This document shows positions 24,908 through 32,950 of a stretch of 64,000 nucleotides of DNA, one piece after another. This DNA is from an uncultured Nesterenkonia sp. (GTDB taxonomy: Bacteria > Actinomycetota > Actinomycetes > Actinomycetales > Micrococcaceae), in the NCBI GenBank assembly GCA_946222885.1, contig CAMIAK010000012.1:1-64000 (forward strand), written 5' to 3'. A program made the position numbers and the translations under genes. The notes beneath the pieces are model-generated. The model was not told where the DNA came from, did not search any database, and worked only from the letters and a program-made list of their open reading frames with translations. The first letter of the stretch is position 1. Every line of letters starts with the position of its first letter.

Positions 24908-25171
24908 GTGGAGCAGAAGGACGCGCTGCTGCTGGAGGACGTCGGAGTCCCGCTGTTGGTCTTCGACCCCACCGATCTTCCCCGGCAAGTCCCCCACCTG
25001 CGAGTCGCTGGCAGGCGGGCAACAGCACATCAATGGGCTCACTGGTCAACTCGGCTTGGTGCAAGCGGGCCCTTCGGTGCGGAACTCCCCTTCGATGGCC
25101 GTCAGATCGTCAGCGTCGAATCGATGCCTGATGAAGGCTTGAGTTCACGAGAAGCTTCCGGTGGCGGTTAA
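24908..25171 (+). other. Unassigned open frame in the pheS-marR gap
   Basis: The 24787-25144 gap contains no confident gene. An open frame beginning at GTG 24908 could encode 87 aa (VEQKDALLLEDVGVPLLVF...) and is open further upstream without a good start, including a CPRCG zinc-finger-like motif just before it. It has no RBS and its end overlaps the 3' end of marR. It looks like a fragment of a protein whose start is gone; the family was not recognised. Confidence 0.25.
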
Positions 25172-25691
25172 CGCATTCAGAAAGCGGATGACCGCAGTTC
25201 GGTCTTCTGGGGGCATTTCTGCAGCGATTCGGAAACGCTCAGCGTGGTTGCGTCCCACTGACTCGCGGGAGGCTCGTCGGGTTTCTTCGGTGACTTCGAT
25301 GGTGCTGCTGCGCCGGTCCTGGGGGTGGGGGGGTGCGCCGGATATGTCCTGCGCCTTCAAGCCGGTCCAGCATCTTGGTGACCGAGGCAGTCGAAATCTC
25401 CAGGTGCTGCGCGAGCCTCGTTGGGGTCACCGGCAGGGCATTGCGCTGGGCGACGATAGCCCACCGCAGCGCGCGCATGTCGTTCTCTCCGAGCTTCATG
25501 TATCGCTGGGAAGCTTGGTTCGTCCGTCGCTCCGCCTGATGCCAAGCCTTCAGTGCTCGAAGAACTTCGAGGGCCTCATCAATCCTGTTCTGGTCCATGC
25601 CGCCGACGTCTAAAAGTTCACCACCGGCATCCATCACTCGCGGGTCCATGAAGGACCCTTCAAGGTTATTGGGGCTATCGAGTTTATTCAT
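25145..25691 (-). pseudogene. MarR family regulator, frameshifted in a 7-C run (possible CrtR-like repressor)
   Basis: The N-terminal half has a clear MarR winged helix (LGENDMRALRWAIVAQRNALPVTPTRLAQHLEISTASVTKMLDRLE...HIRRT). At the wing the frame breaks in a run of seven C (25333-25327, minus strand). With six C the reading continues R-T-P-H-P-Q-D-R-R and on through ...VTEETRRASRESVGRNHAERFRIAAEMPPEDRT to a stop at 25145, a perfect MarR C-terminus. The intact protein would be about 181 aa. As written, the first frame stops at 25239 after a nonsense tail. ATG 25691 has GGAG 9 nt upstream. A MarR repressor next to a C50 carotenoid cluster recalls CrtR of Corynebacterium; that link is inference. 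Confidence 0.8.
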
Positions 25692-25726
25692 CTGCATATT
25701 CTCCACAAGTAAGCTAAGATTACTAC

Positions 25727-25741
25727 TAGTTAGGCTAACTA
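25727..25741. promoter_or_regulatory. Palindromic operator upstream of marR
   Basis: TAGTTAGGCTAACTA is a palindrome apart from its central base and lies about 35 nt upstream of the marR start, between marR and the divergent small open frames and SDR gene. It is the likely MarR autoregulatory site. Similar half-sites (TAGTTA and TAATTA, wider spacing) are found in front of idi. Confidence 0.6.
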
Positions 25742-25892
25742 AATAGTCTTTGAGGCCGCCTTTCACTTGTGTTGACAGACCAAGGAGCAAGACGATGACC
25801 GCTGCATCGGGTCATGACCAAGTACCACATGCCACGGAAACACCAGCCGCGGATCTGCCCTAGGTTCAGCAGTCCCGAGCTTACGCCTCGTG

Positions 25893-26039
25893 ATGCTGAG
25901 GCTCGCCATCGACGCCTTCGCGGTCCGCACCCTGCAAGTGCCCGCTCTCTGCGCAGACCTCGGCGGCCGTATCCGATGGCCATTCCGTCTGGCTCGCCGC
26001 AGCGAAACCGGAGAACCAGTTGAGAGGAACCCCCTGTGA
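25893..26039 (+). CDS. Small open frame coupled to the SDR gene
   Basis: A 48-aa frame (MLRLAIDAFAVRTLQVPALC...) whose TGA overlaps the GTG start of the following SDR gene, a coupling arrangement that favours real translation. A second tiny frame of 22 aa (25795-25863, MTAASGHDQV...) lies upstream with AAGGAG 7 nt before its ATG. Neither resembles a known family; they may be remnants of one disrupted gene or a leader peptide region. No function is proposed. Confidence 0.3.
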   Translation: MLRLAIDAFAVRTLQVPALCADLGGRIRWPFRLARRSETGEPVERNPL

Positions 26040-26848
26040 ACCCCTCCAGAACGCTGATCGTCGGCTGCGGCAAACTGGGCATACGCCTTGCGGACCACCT
26101 CACTGCTGCCGGTGGAGAGGTCTTTGGCCTACGCCGCACCACTACCCAGCTGCCCTCCCACATCACGTCCGTGACCGCTGACCTGGTGGGCCAAAGCCCC
26201 ATCAAGTTGCCCGACGTGGACGCGATGGTCATCACCCTCACGCCCAACATCGGCGGAGCGGCGAACCCCACGGGCTATAGCTCTGCACTGCAGCGCATAG
26301 CCGGCTCTCTACCATCGCCCCCGGCTCAGACGGTGATGGTCTCCTCCAGCGGAGTTTTTGATGGTCCTGCAGGAGAAGAGCCGATATCTGAGACAGACCT
26401 GCCGGACCCGACAACCGCGCGGGGCAGGAACCTTCTCCGAGGCGAGGTTCTGGCCCGTGGTCTTTTCGGCGCCCACATTGTGCGCCCAGCAGGTATCTAC
26501 GGCCCAGGACGCGAGATGTTGCTGCGCAAAGTCCGCCGCGCAGTGCCCGTCCAATACGCCCAGAGAACCAACCGAATCCACGAAGCCGACCTCGCTGCGA
26601 TTCTCCACGCGATCCTCACCCGTCCACACCCACCGGAGCTGCTCCACGCAGTCGACCAGCATCCCGCACGCCTGGGAGATGTAGTGACGTTTATCGCCGA
26701 GGAACTCGGCATCGCAGCACCACCTCGGATCACCCCGGAGGAGCCCAGCGGCAAGGTCCTTGACAGTGCGCTGCTCTCCACATGGTTCGGCGACCTACAG
26801 TTCCCCAGCTACCGACAGGGCTACCGCAGCATCATCGCCCAGAGATGA
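26036..26848 (+). CDS. NAD(P)-dependent SDR/epimerase-like protein (YeeZ type)
   Basis: 270-aa atypical short-chain dehydrogenase. It opens with a dinucleotide-binding motif IVGCGKLGIRLADHL and has VMVSSSGVFDG in the place of the catalytic Ser region and VRPAGIYGPGREML, as in YeeZ-like extended SDRs. The usual YxxxK is not obvious, so catalysis is uncertain. GTG 26036 is preceded by GAGAGGAAC. It is divergent from marR and convergent with the sulfite-oxidase-fold gene, separated from it by 75 nt. Confidence 0.8.
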   Translation: MNPSRTLIVGCGKLGIRLADHLTAAGGEVFGLRRTTTQLPSHITSVTADLVGQSPIKLPDVDAMVITLTPNIGGAANPTGYSSALQRIAGSLPSPPAQTVMVSSSGVFDGPAGEEPISETDLPDPTTARGRNLLRGEVLARGLFGAHIVRPAGIYGPGREMLLRKVRRAVPVQYAQRTNRIHEADLAAILHAILTRPHPPELLHAVDQHPARLGDVVTFIAEELGIAAPPRITPEEPSGKVLDSALLSTWFGDLQFPSYRQGYRSIIAQR

Positions 26849-26923
26849 CTACTACACCTCAGACAATGAGTGGCCTTCCGTGAAGATAGTTCCTACTGGC
26901 CTGCTCGCAGAACTTCTTCTGCT

Positions 26924-28512
26924 CTAGTCGATCCTGAAATCGATGCGGTGGTGTCCGGTCGCAGCGTTGGGAATGGGTTCTCGGCGCTCACCAGTTTGGA
27001 CAGCACCTTCTGTTGAGATCGCGCGCACGGACACCCAGTGCCGACCCGGCGCAGCCTCGGGAAGCACGTAGCGCCATTGCCGCCAGGTGTCGATGGAGAC
27101 CTCGCTAGCGAGCTCGGCGGCCTCCCATGGTCCGCCGTCGACCTGTACCTCTACGGCCTCGATTCCGCTCTGTTGGGCCCAGGCGCTCCCTGCGATCACC
27201 ACTTCCCCGGCGGGCAGGGTCTGCAGTGGACTGGGCACATCGATGCGCGAGGCCACCAGGATGGGAGCCTGGGCGTCCCAGCCACGATCGGTCCAGTAAG
27301 CGGTCTGCTCATCGAACCGAGTCACTTCAAGATCCACCACCCATTTAGTGGCTGAGACGTATCCGTAGAGTCCCGGAACCACCAGACGGGCGGGGAATCC
27401 GTGTTGGGCAGGCAACGGCTCCCCGTTCATCCCCACTGCCAGTAGCGAGTTGCGCTCGTCCGTCAGTGCCTCCAGAGGTGTGGAGGCGGTGAATCCGTCG
27501 ATGGACTGTGAGAGCACCATGTCAGCTTCGGGAAGCGGCGCTGCGCGCTGAAGGAGCTCCCGGACCGGGCAGCCCAGCCAGGTCGCAGTGCCCAGCAGGT
27601 CCCCGCCCACCGGATTGGACACGCAGGTCAGTGTGATGTGGTGCTCCTCCATAGGCAGCTCCAGCAGCTCAGTCATGTCGATGAGCACCTCGTTCTCCAC
27701 AAGTCCGTGAATCCGCAGAGTCCACTCCTCAGGACTGAGCTCCGGCACAGCCAGAGCCGTATCAATGCGGTAGAAATTGGCGTTGTCGGTAATGAAGGGG
27801 GCTACCCGTCCACCTCGATGGAGGCCGAGTCTGGAATCGCCGCTGCGCGCACTGCCGGTGAGGGCAGCACCATGCGGCTGACAGCTCCACTGATGTCACG
27901 GCCGAAGGTCTGTACGGAGCGGCCCAGCATCAGGGAGACCGCCGCAACGGCGGCTCCGGCTGCCGTGAGTCCGAGGAATGCCCGGCGAGAGGCTTCTTGT
28001 CGGGGCCCGTGGTGTGGGTCGCGCGCCTGGGGGTCGTCAGTAGCTTCAGCACGAGTGGCCATCAGGATGAGTGTGACCAGCACGGCCAGTCCGAGCGTGG
28101 CGCCGAGGAGCGTGGGGATCAGGTCGGATGCTCCCGCCTCTGGCCGGATCGCCACTATGATCACCAGGGCCACCGCAACGGCGCCGAAGGCTGCGGCGCC
28201 GATCTGCACACGGCGCCCCGTGAGCACTCCGATCAGTGCCGCCAGCAGGGCTCCCACCATACCCATGCTGATGAAGAGCACCAGTTTGTTGTTGCTGCCG
28301 AAGGTGGAGATCGCGAATTCCTGCAGAGCAGGGGGTGACACGGCGATGACGGTATTGCCTAGCGCCACCAGAGGAGAGGACGACGGCGCAAAGAAGCGTG
28401 CCAAAAGATCAGCAAGACCCAGAAATAAGGCGGCGGCGATAATCCCGGCGACGGCAGAACGAAGGACACTCGGATGCTGCCGCTGCTCAGATGCGGTAAG
28501 GCTCATATTCAT
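26924..28512 (-). pseudogene. Membrane molybdopterin oxidoreductase (sulfite-oxidase fold), split by a frameshift
   Basis: Two adjacent frames are one gene. The first (28512-27802) encodes about 236 aa with four hydrophobic segments and a twin-Arg-like SRRAFLG before a further hydrophobic stretch. The second (27748-26924) encodes the molybdopterin domain: TLTCVSNPVGGDLLG with the probable molybdenum-ligating Cys, then GFPARLVVPGLYGYVSATKWV, and a C-terminal dimerisation domain. At 27807-27805 a run of three C reads into a stop; adding one C joins the frames as ...IEVDG-VAPFITDNANFYRIDTALAVPELSPEEW, giving about 529 aa. Such proteins are electron-transfer oxidoreductases of unknown substrate. 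It follows rskA by 31 nt, so it belongs to the SigK operon. Confidence 0.82.
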
Positions 28513-28543
28513 CGTTCGGAGCCCTCACGCTGACGGATGGCTT

Positions 28544-29362
28544 CTACAGCTCAGTCGCGATGACCGGATCTGTGGTCGGTTCTGGGGAGCCTCCGGCTGG
28601 TTCCACAGTGACGCCAAAGACCAGGCCCTCATCCAGTTCCACCCCGGAGAGCATAACGGGAGCGTCGGGGCTCATCAGACCGATACTCTGCGGCCCGTCC
28701 TCACCGATGAGCCACATCTGCATGGCTTCCTCGTCGGTGAGGTCGGGGAGGTCGTGAGGCATCACGTGCACCATCTGCTCATTCTGGGAGAACGTCACCG
28801 TGACGCTGCCGCCCAAGGCGGACTCTGCGTGGGCGGCAGCCAGATCTGGGGAGCCCAGGAGATGCTCCAGCTGCTGCCGCTGCTCCTCGGAGGCGGTTAA
28901 TGACTCTTCCATGTCTTGAGCCTCGCGGGTCTGACTGACCAGCAGAGACCCCAGTGCGATGGCAACGACGAGCATGGAGGCGGCCAAAGCGAACATCGTT
29001 GCGCTGAGTCGGCCTCGCCGAGTTCGGCGGGCTGGTTGAACCTCTCCGGTGGGAGCTTGTGCCGGCGCCGGGGCATCTGCGCTCTCGGCGGCCGCCGATC
29101 CCTCAGAACGCTGACCGGGAACTTCCGCGTTGCCAGTGGGGGCGTAAAGATGAGGCATGCCCAGGATCGCTGCTTCAAGTTCAGGACTCGGCGTCAACGG
29201 GTCATCACTCTCCGCCACGGCCGCCATGGTGTCCTCGAAGGAGGCGACTTCGGCGCGGAATTCAGCGTGGGTGTCGTAAAGCGACTGGGCGAGCGCGTAC
29301 TCGTCGTCGCTGAGGCCACCGAGCACGTAACCGGCGGCCAGATACTCGTGGTCAGCGTGCAT
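28544..29362 (-). CDS. rskA: RskA-like anti-sigma K factor
   Basis: 272-aa single-pass membrane regulator. The N-terminal cytosolic part (HADHEYLAAGYVLGGLSDDEYALAQSLYDTHAEFRAEVASFEDTMAAVAE) matches the RskA anti-sigma domain; one membrane helix follows at about residues 119-141 (SATMFALAASMLVVAIALGSLLV), then an extracellular RskA C-terminal domain (MVHVMPHDLPDLTDEEAMQMWLIGEDGP). RskA proteins hold SigK inactive and release it after regulated proteolysis, in mycobacteria in response to redox state. Its start overlaps the sigK gene by 11 nt, the normal arrangement of a cognate pair. Confidence 0.92.
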   Translation of the reverse strand: MHADHEYLAAGYVLGGLSDDEYALAQSLYDTHAEFRAEVASFEDTMAAVAESDDPLTPSPELEAAILGMPHLYAPTGNAEVPGQRSEGSAAAESADAPAPAQAPTGEVQPARRTRRGRLSATMFALAASMLVVAIALGSLLVSQTREAQDMEESLTASEEQRQQLEHLLGSPDLAAAHAESALGGSVTVTFSQNEQMVHVMPHDLPDLTDEEAMQMWLIGEDGPQSIGLMSPDAPVMLSGVELDEGLVFGVTVEPAGGSPEPTTDPVIATEL

Positions 29363-29963
29363 CGTTCACCTCCAAGTGAGCTCGTAGACGCTTCATTCCG
29401 TCACGGATTCTGGATTTGATGGTCCCCAGCGGGGCCTGCAGTTCCGTGGCGATCTGACTGTGGGACAAATCTTGATAGTAGGCCATCGCGATCGCCGTCG
29501 CCTGCTCTGTCGGCAGCTGCTTCAAAGCGGTGTTCATCCGGACGGCTTCGACCTGATCGAGGACGCGAGTCTGAACGTCGGGTTCGACGTCGTAGACCTC
29601 TTTGACGCCTGCGCTGAAGTCTCGATCCTGCTGGGCTTGTACGGAGCGAATACGATCGACGGCGCGTCGTCGGCATATGGTGATCAGCCATGAGCGCCCA
29701 GTTCCTGCATCAGGCCTGAACCCCTCAGACTTGGTCCAGACTTCCAGGAAGACCTCTTGCAGCACTTCCTCTGCCAGGGAACGGTTGCGCACGAGCCTCA
29801 GGATGGTGGCCAGAAGAATGCCGGCCTGTTCCCGGTAGAGCGACTCGAAGGCCTTCTCGTCGCGATGTCGGATCCTCAGCAGCAGCTCCCCGCAGACATC
29901 TGTTGCGGGCTCCAGCGCCGGTAGCGCCTCGCGGCGCTCCCCTTCGGGCTGAGAACTGGACAT
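29352..29963 (-). CDS. sigK: ECF sigma factor, SigK (ECF19) family
   Basis: 203-aa extracytoplasmic-function sigma factor. Region 2 is seen as DEKAFESLYREQAGILLATILRLVRNRSLAEEVLQEVFLEVW and GRSWLITICRRRAVDRIRS; region 4 as LPTEQATAIAMAYYQDLSHSQIATELQAPLGTIKSRI. ATG 29963 (MSSSQPEGER) is preferred, in line with the length of SigK proteins; in-frame ATGs upstream would add 18-24 poorly conserved residues. The likely regulon is its own operon plus the fasciclin gene immediately upstream, as in mycobacterial sigK/mpt70-mpt83 loci. Confidence 0.92.
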   Translation of the reverse strand: MSSSQPEGERREALPALEPATDVCGELLLRIRHRDEKAFESLYREQAGILLATILRLVRNRSLAEEVLQEVFLEVWTKSEGFRPDAGTGRSWLITICRRRAVDRIRSVQAQQDRDFSAGVKEVYDVEPDVQTRVLDQVEAVRMNTALKQLPTEQATAIAMAYYQDLSHSQIATELQAPLGTIKSRIRDGMKRLRAHLEVNDAR

Positions 29964-30040
29964 CCTTACACCTTGCCATGGACTGGCACGGATGACGAGC
30001 TGCCGCTGCGGCATGTCACTCGTCAACTGGTTCACAGACC

Positions 30041-30086
30041 GGTGGCGGCACCCGACATGCCAGAAGCATGCCGCGATGCCGCCACC
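30041..30086. terminator. Long hairpin between the fasciclin gene and sigK
   Basis: GGTGGCGGCA (30041-30050) pairs with TGCCGCCACC (30077-30086), with an inner CATGC/GCATG stem around a CAGAA loop. It is 58 nt downstream of the fasciclin stop. No U run follows on either strand, so it may end the fasciclin transcript or just attenuate reading into sigK. Confidence 0.5.
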
Positions 30087-30144
30087 GTTGCTTGCGCCAC
30101 TACCTACACGAGTCGTCTCGGCCGTGTAATGGCGAGGTAGGGGA

Positions 30145-30891
30145 TTATTCGTTGGCAGCCGCGGGCATCAGGACACCGTCGATCATGTAGACCACTGCGT
30201 TGTCGGTCTGGACTCCGCCGCAGACCAGGCCTGCCTCGTCGAACATCAGGTCATCGCCTTCCCCGGAAATGGTCACAGTGGCACCGTTGACGGTCTCGTG
30301 CTCACCCGCGATCTCGTCGGGGCTCAGTTGACCCGGGATGACGTGGTAGGTCAACACATCGGTGAGTCCATCGGCATCACCGGCAAGGGCGTTGAGGTCC
30401 TCTTCGGGGATCTCGGCGAAGGCGTCATCGACGGGTGCCAGCACAGTGAACTCATCACCGTTGAGGGTATCCACCAGGTCCACTTCAGGGTTCAGCTCCC
30501 CGGAGACAGCACTGGTCAACGTGGTCAGCATGGGGTTGTTGGAAGCGGCAGTGGCCACCGGATCCTGCGCCATTCCCTCCACGGAACCGTCGCCCTCAGG
30601 CACTTCCTCCGCGTAGGCCTCGCAGGAGCTCCCTACCAGGTTCGCCGCGGGATCCATCTCGTCACCCATGGCGTCTCCGGAATCCTCCATATCTCCCCCT
30701 GCCTCTTCGTCCATGGGCTCATCGGAGGACTCTTCCTGGTCCATCTCACCGTCAGTCTCCGTACTGGTTTCCTGATCGGTGTCCGGCTCGTCGGCGGCCT
30801 CATCGCCGCCGTCACCGCAGGCCGTCAGAGCGATCAGCGCGATAGTGCCGATGCCGAGGAACTTACTCGCTGTGCGTGTTTCGGTCTTCAT
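30145..30891 (-). CDS. Fasciclin-domain lipoprotein (MPT70/MPT83-like)
   Basis: 248-aa exported protein. Signal peptide with lipobox LTAC (Cys25), then an extremely acidic linker rich in Asp/Glu/Ser/Thr (residues 26-80), then one FAS1 domain of about 135 residues (DPVATAASNNPMLTTL... through FTVLAPVDDAFAEIPEEDL, LTYHVIPGQLSP and NAVVYMIDGVLMPA). FAS1 domains mediate cell-surface adhesion; MPT70/MPT83 are the classical SigK targets. ATG 30891 follows an AGGAGA sequence. The 256-nt gap upstream (30892-31147) separates it from a divergent gene and carries promoter sequence, but no SigK-type promoter could be fixed with proper spacing. Confidence 0.92.
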   Translation of the reverse strand: MKTETRTASKFLGIGTIALIALTACGDGGDEAADEPDTDQETSTETDGEMDQEESSDEPMDEEAGGDMEDSGDAMGDEMDPAANLVGSSCEAYAEEVPEGDGSVEGMAQDPVATAASNNPMLTTLTSAVSGELNPEVDLVDTLNGDEFTVLAPVDDAFAEIPEEDLNALAGDADGLTDVLTYHVIPGQLSPDEIAGEHETVNGATVTISGEGDDLMFDEAGLVCGGVQTDNAVVYMIDGVLMPAAANE

Positions 30892-31147
30892 GACTGAAAT
30901 CTCCTATCGAACGGTGTAGTGGGACAGGCTGTCAGGACTGGTGTCTGATCAGCCTGCGTACTAGGTGTTCGACGCCGGGCGCGGATCGGATGGGACGATT
31001 CGGAGACTTTCACACTGAAAGCGGACAGAGAGCGCCAGCAAACGGCATCGGACAACTCCTCGAGGCCTCCACCCACTAGGCTGAAGAACGGGGGTGCCTG
31101 CCTCACTGCTCAATCGCAACCGAACGTTCAGCCCCGGGGATGGTCGT

Positions 31148-32665
31148 ATGCCAGTCTTTGAACACAGTTCCTATCTGCCCTTCTCTCGCGAGGACGTCTT
31201 CAGTTGGTATTCCCGTCCCGGTGCCCTCACCCGGCTGCATCCGCCCTTCGCCGGGCGAGTGGTCAGTGAACCATCACACGGGCTCAAGGACGGTTCGGAG
31301 TCCAGTCTTGGCATTAACCTCCCGGGTCTTTTAGGCACTAGCCTGACAGCCGCTGCAGGGTTGATCTCCTCTCATACAGGCTTGCCGCTTCGTACCTGGC
31401 AGCAGTGGAACGCGCGGCATAGCGACTTCCGATTCGGCTCAGGATTCTCCGACCACATCATCTCCGGACCGCTGTCGTCGTGGCACCACGAGCGGGAGTT
31501 CACCGATGAAGGCCAAGGAACGCGACTCGTCGAAAAGGTCCACTACCAGCTTCCCCTCATACGAAGGGCCCCGGCGGCCGTAGCCGAGGCAGCCTCATCG
31601 CGGTTCGATTCCGAACTGCGCCGAATCTTCGACTACAGGGAACGCCAAACGGCAGGAGAGTTGGCCTTCCACCAAAACGTGGGGAGCCTGTCCTCTTCGG
31701 CGCATCAGTCCAGGGTCCGCGTGGTCGCCGTCTCTGGGGCTTCGGGAACTGTCGGACAGCAAGTTTGTGCCATCCTCGGTGGTGCAGGAATCGAGGTTCG
31801 TCCTATGGTTCGCAGCTCCGCGGACCCCTCGCGCCGTCGAGCACGCCCTCGAGCCGGAGAAACAATTTCCTGGGATCCGCGCGCAGGGAAGCTGGATCCA
31901 GTGGATTTAGAGGGCGTCGACGCCGTGATCCATTTGGCAGGCCATCCATTAGCTGGACGGTTCACGGCGGCACACAAGCGCAAGGTCACAGAGTCCCGCA
32001 TAGACAGTACAGCTCTCATCGCGCGGACTCTGGCACACCTTGAGACTGCAGACCGCCGAGGTCGCGCTCTGATCAACGGGTCGGCCATCGGGTTCTATGG
32101 CGCCACCCGCGACGACCGCACTCGCCACCAGGATATTCTCACCGAGGACTTACCACCAGGTACAGACTTCCTGGCGGAAGTGTGTCGCGAGTGGGAGAAC
32201 GCCACCATGCCGGCGCGCGATGCCGGGGTACGGGTCTCAATGATCCGAACCGGTATCGTCCAGACGCCCACCGCGGGTGTGTTGCAGCAGATGCTGCCCC
32301 TTTTCGCGCTCGGGTTGGGCGGGCGGCTGGGTTCCCACCAGTGGCAGAGCTGGATCAGCATCGACGACATTGCCTCCCTGGTCGTGCACGCTGCACTGGA
32401 AGGTTCCGTCGAGGGCCCCCTCAACGCCACGGCTCCACATCCGGTCCAAGCGAAGGACTACGCCAGGAGCCTTGCAGCAGTGCTGAACCGTCCTGCTGCT
32501 GTGCCTGTGCCCCGCTTCGGCCCACAGCTGGTTCTGGGTCGTCAGGGAGCTCGTGAAATTGCCAACGCTGACCAACGGGTCAGTGCCGAGAAGGCACTCG
32601 CAACGGGGTTCGGGTTCAGACACCCCTTCCTGCTGGGAGCGCTGCGGCATGTGCTCGGGCGCTGA
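31148..32665 (+). CDS. TIGR01777-type SDR with N-terminal SRPBCC domain
   Basis: 505-aa fusion. Residues about 1-165 form a START/SRPBCC ligand-binding domain (FEHSSYLPFSREDVFSWYSRPGALTRLHPPF) as in polyketide cyclase-like proteins. From about residue 195 follows an extended SDR of the YfcH/TIGR01777 family (VVAVSGASGTVGQQVCAIL; VIHLAGHPLAGRFT; FYGATRDD; LNATAPHPVQAKDYARSL). Substrate unknown. ATG 31148 is chosen because homology starts there; in-frame codons upstream have no RBS. It probably begins a plus-strand run of genes that includes the next SDR and the carotenoid cluster. Confidence 0.85.
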   Translation: MPVFEHSSYLPFSREDVFSWYSRPGALTRLHPPFAGRVVSEPSHGLKDGSESSLGINLPGLLGTSLTAAAGLISSHTGLPLRTWQQWNARHSDFRFGSGFSDHIISGPLSSWHHEREFTDEGQGTRLVEKVHYQLPLIRRAPAAVAEAASSRFDSELRRIFDYRERQTAGELAFHQNVGSLSSSAHQSRVRVVAVSGASGTVGQQVCAILGGAGIEVRPMVRSSADPSRRRARPRAGETISWDPRAGKLDPVDLEGVDAVIHLAGHPLAGRFTAAHKRKVTESRIDSTALIARTLAHLETADRRGRALINGSAIGFYGATRDDRTRHQDILTEDLPPGTDFLAEVCREWENATMPARDAGVRVSMIRTGIVQTPTAGVLQQMLPLFALGLGGRLGSHQWQSWISIDDIASLVVHAALEGSVEGPLNATAPHPVQAKDYARSLAAVLNRPAAVPVPRFGPQLVLGRQGAREIANADQRVSAEKALATGFGFRHPFLLGALRHVLGR

Positions 32666-32690
32666 GCGGCACTGAGCAGCGCGCTAGGGC

Positions 32691-32885
32691 GTGTTCCCGC
32701 CGAGGCAGACGCAGGGCCGCCCGACCGTGGACGGCGTATGGGAGGACCTGCTCACCCACCTGGAGGAACGGGATGCCGCATACTGGGGAATCGGGGAACC
32801 ATTGGTCGTTCTGGCGGCCACTGAAACGTTGAATCCAACGGTCTCTTCGGCCTGCCGCGTTCGGCCGGAACACAGCCTGAGATAG
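32691..32885 (+). other. Possible small open frame in the SDR-SDR gap
   Basis: The 285-nt gap 32666-32950 holds a frame starting at GTG 32691 with 64 codons (…VWEDLLTHLEERDAAYWGIGEPLVVLAATETL…). The composition is protein-like but no RBS precedes it and no family was recognised. It may be a remnant; nothing else is seen in the gap. Confidence 0.2.
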
Positions 32886-32950
32886 TTGAATGGGCTAAGA
32901 GCGTGAATAAACCTCAGACGAGGACTACAGAGCCGAAAGGCGGCACATGG

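Noticed and set aside
30967..30993. CCATCC and TCGAAC resembling a SigK promoter upstream of the fasciclin gene
   Set aside because: The spacing is 15 nt and the -10 matches only four of six bases; a separate CCGAAT at 31003-30998 has no CCATCC at the right distance. Not firm enough to annotate.
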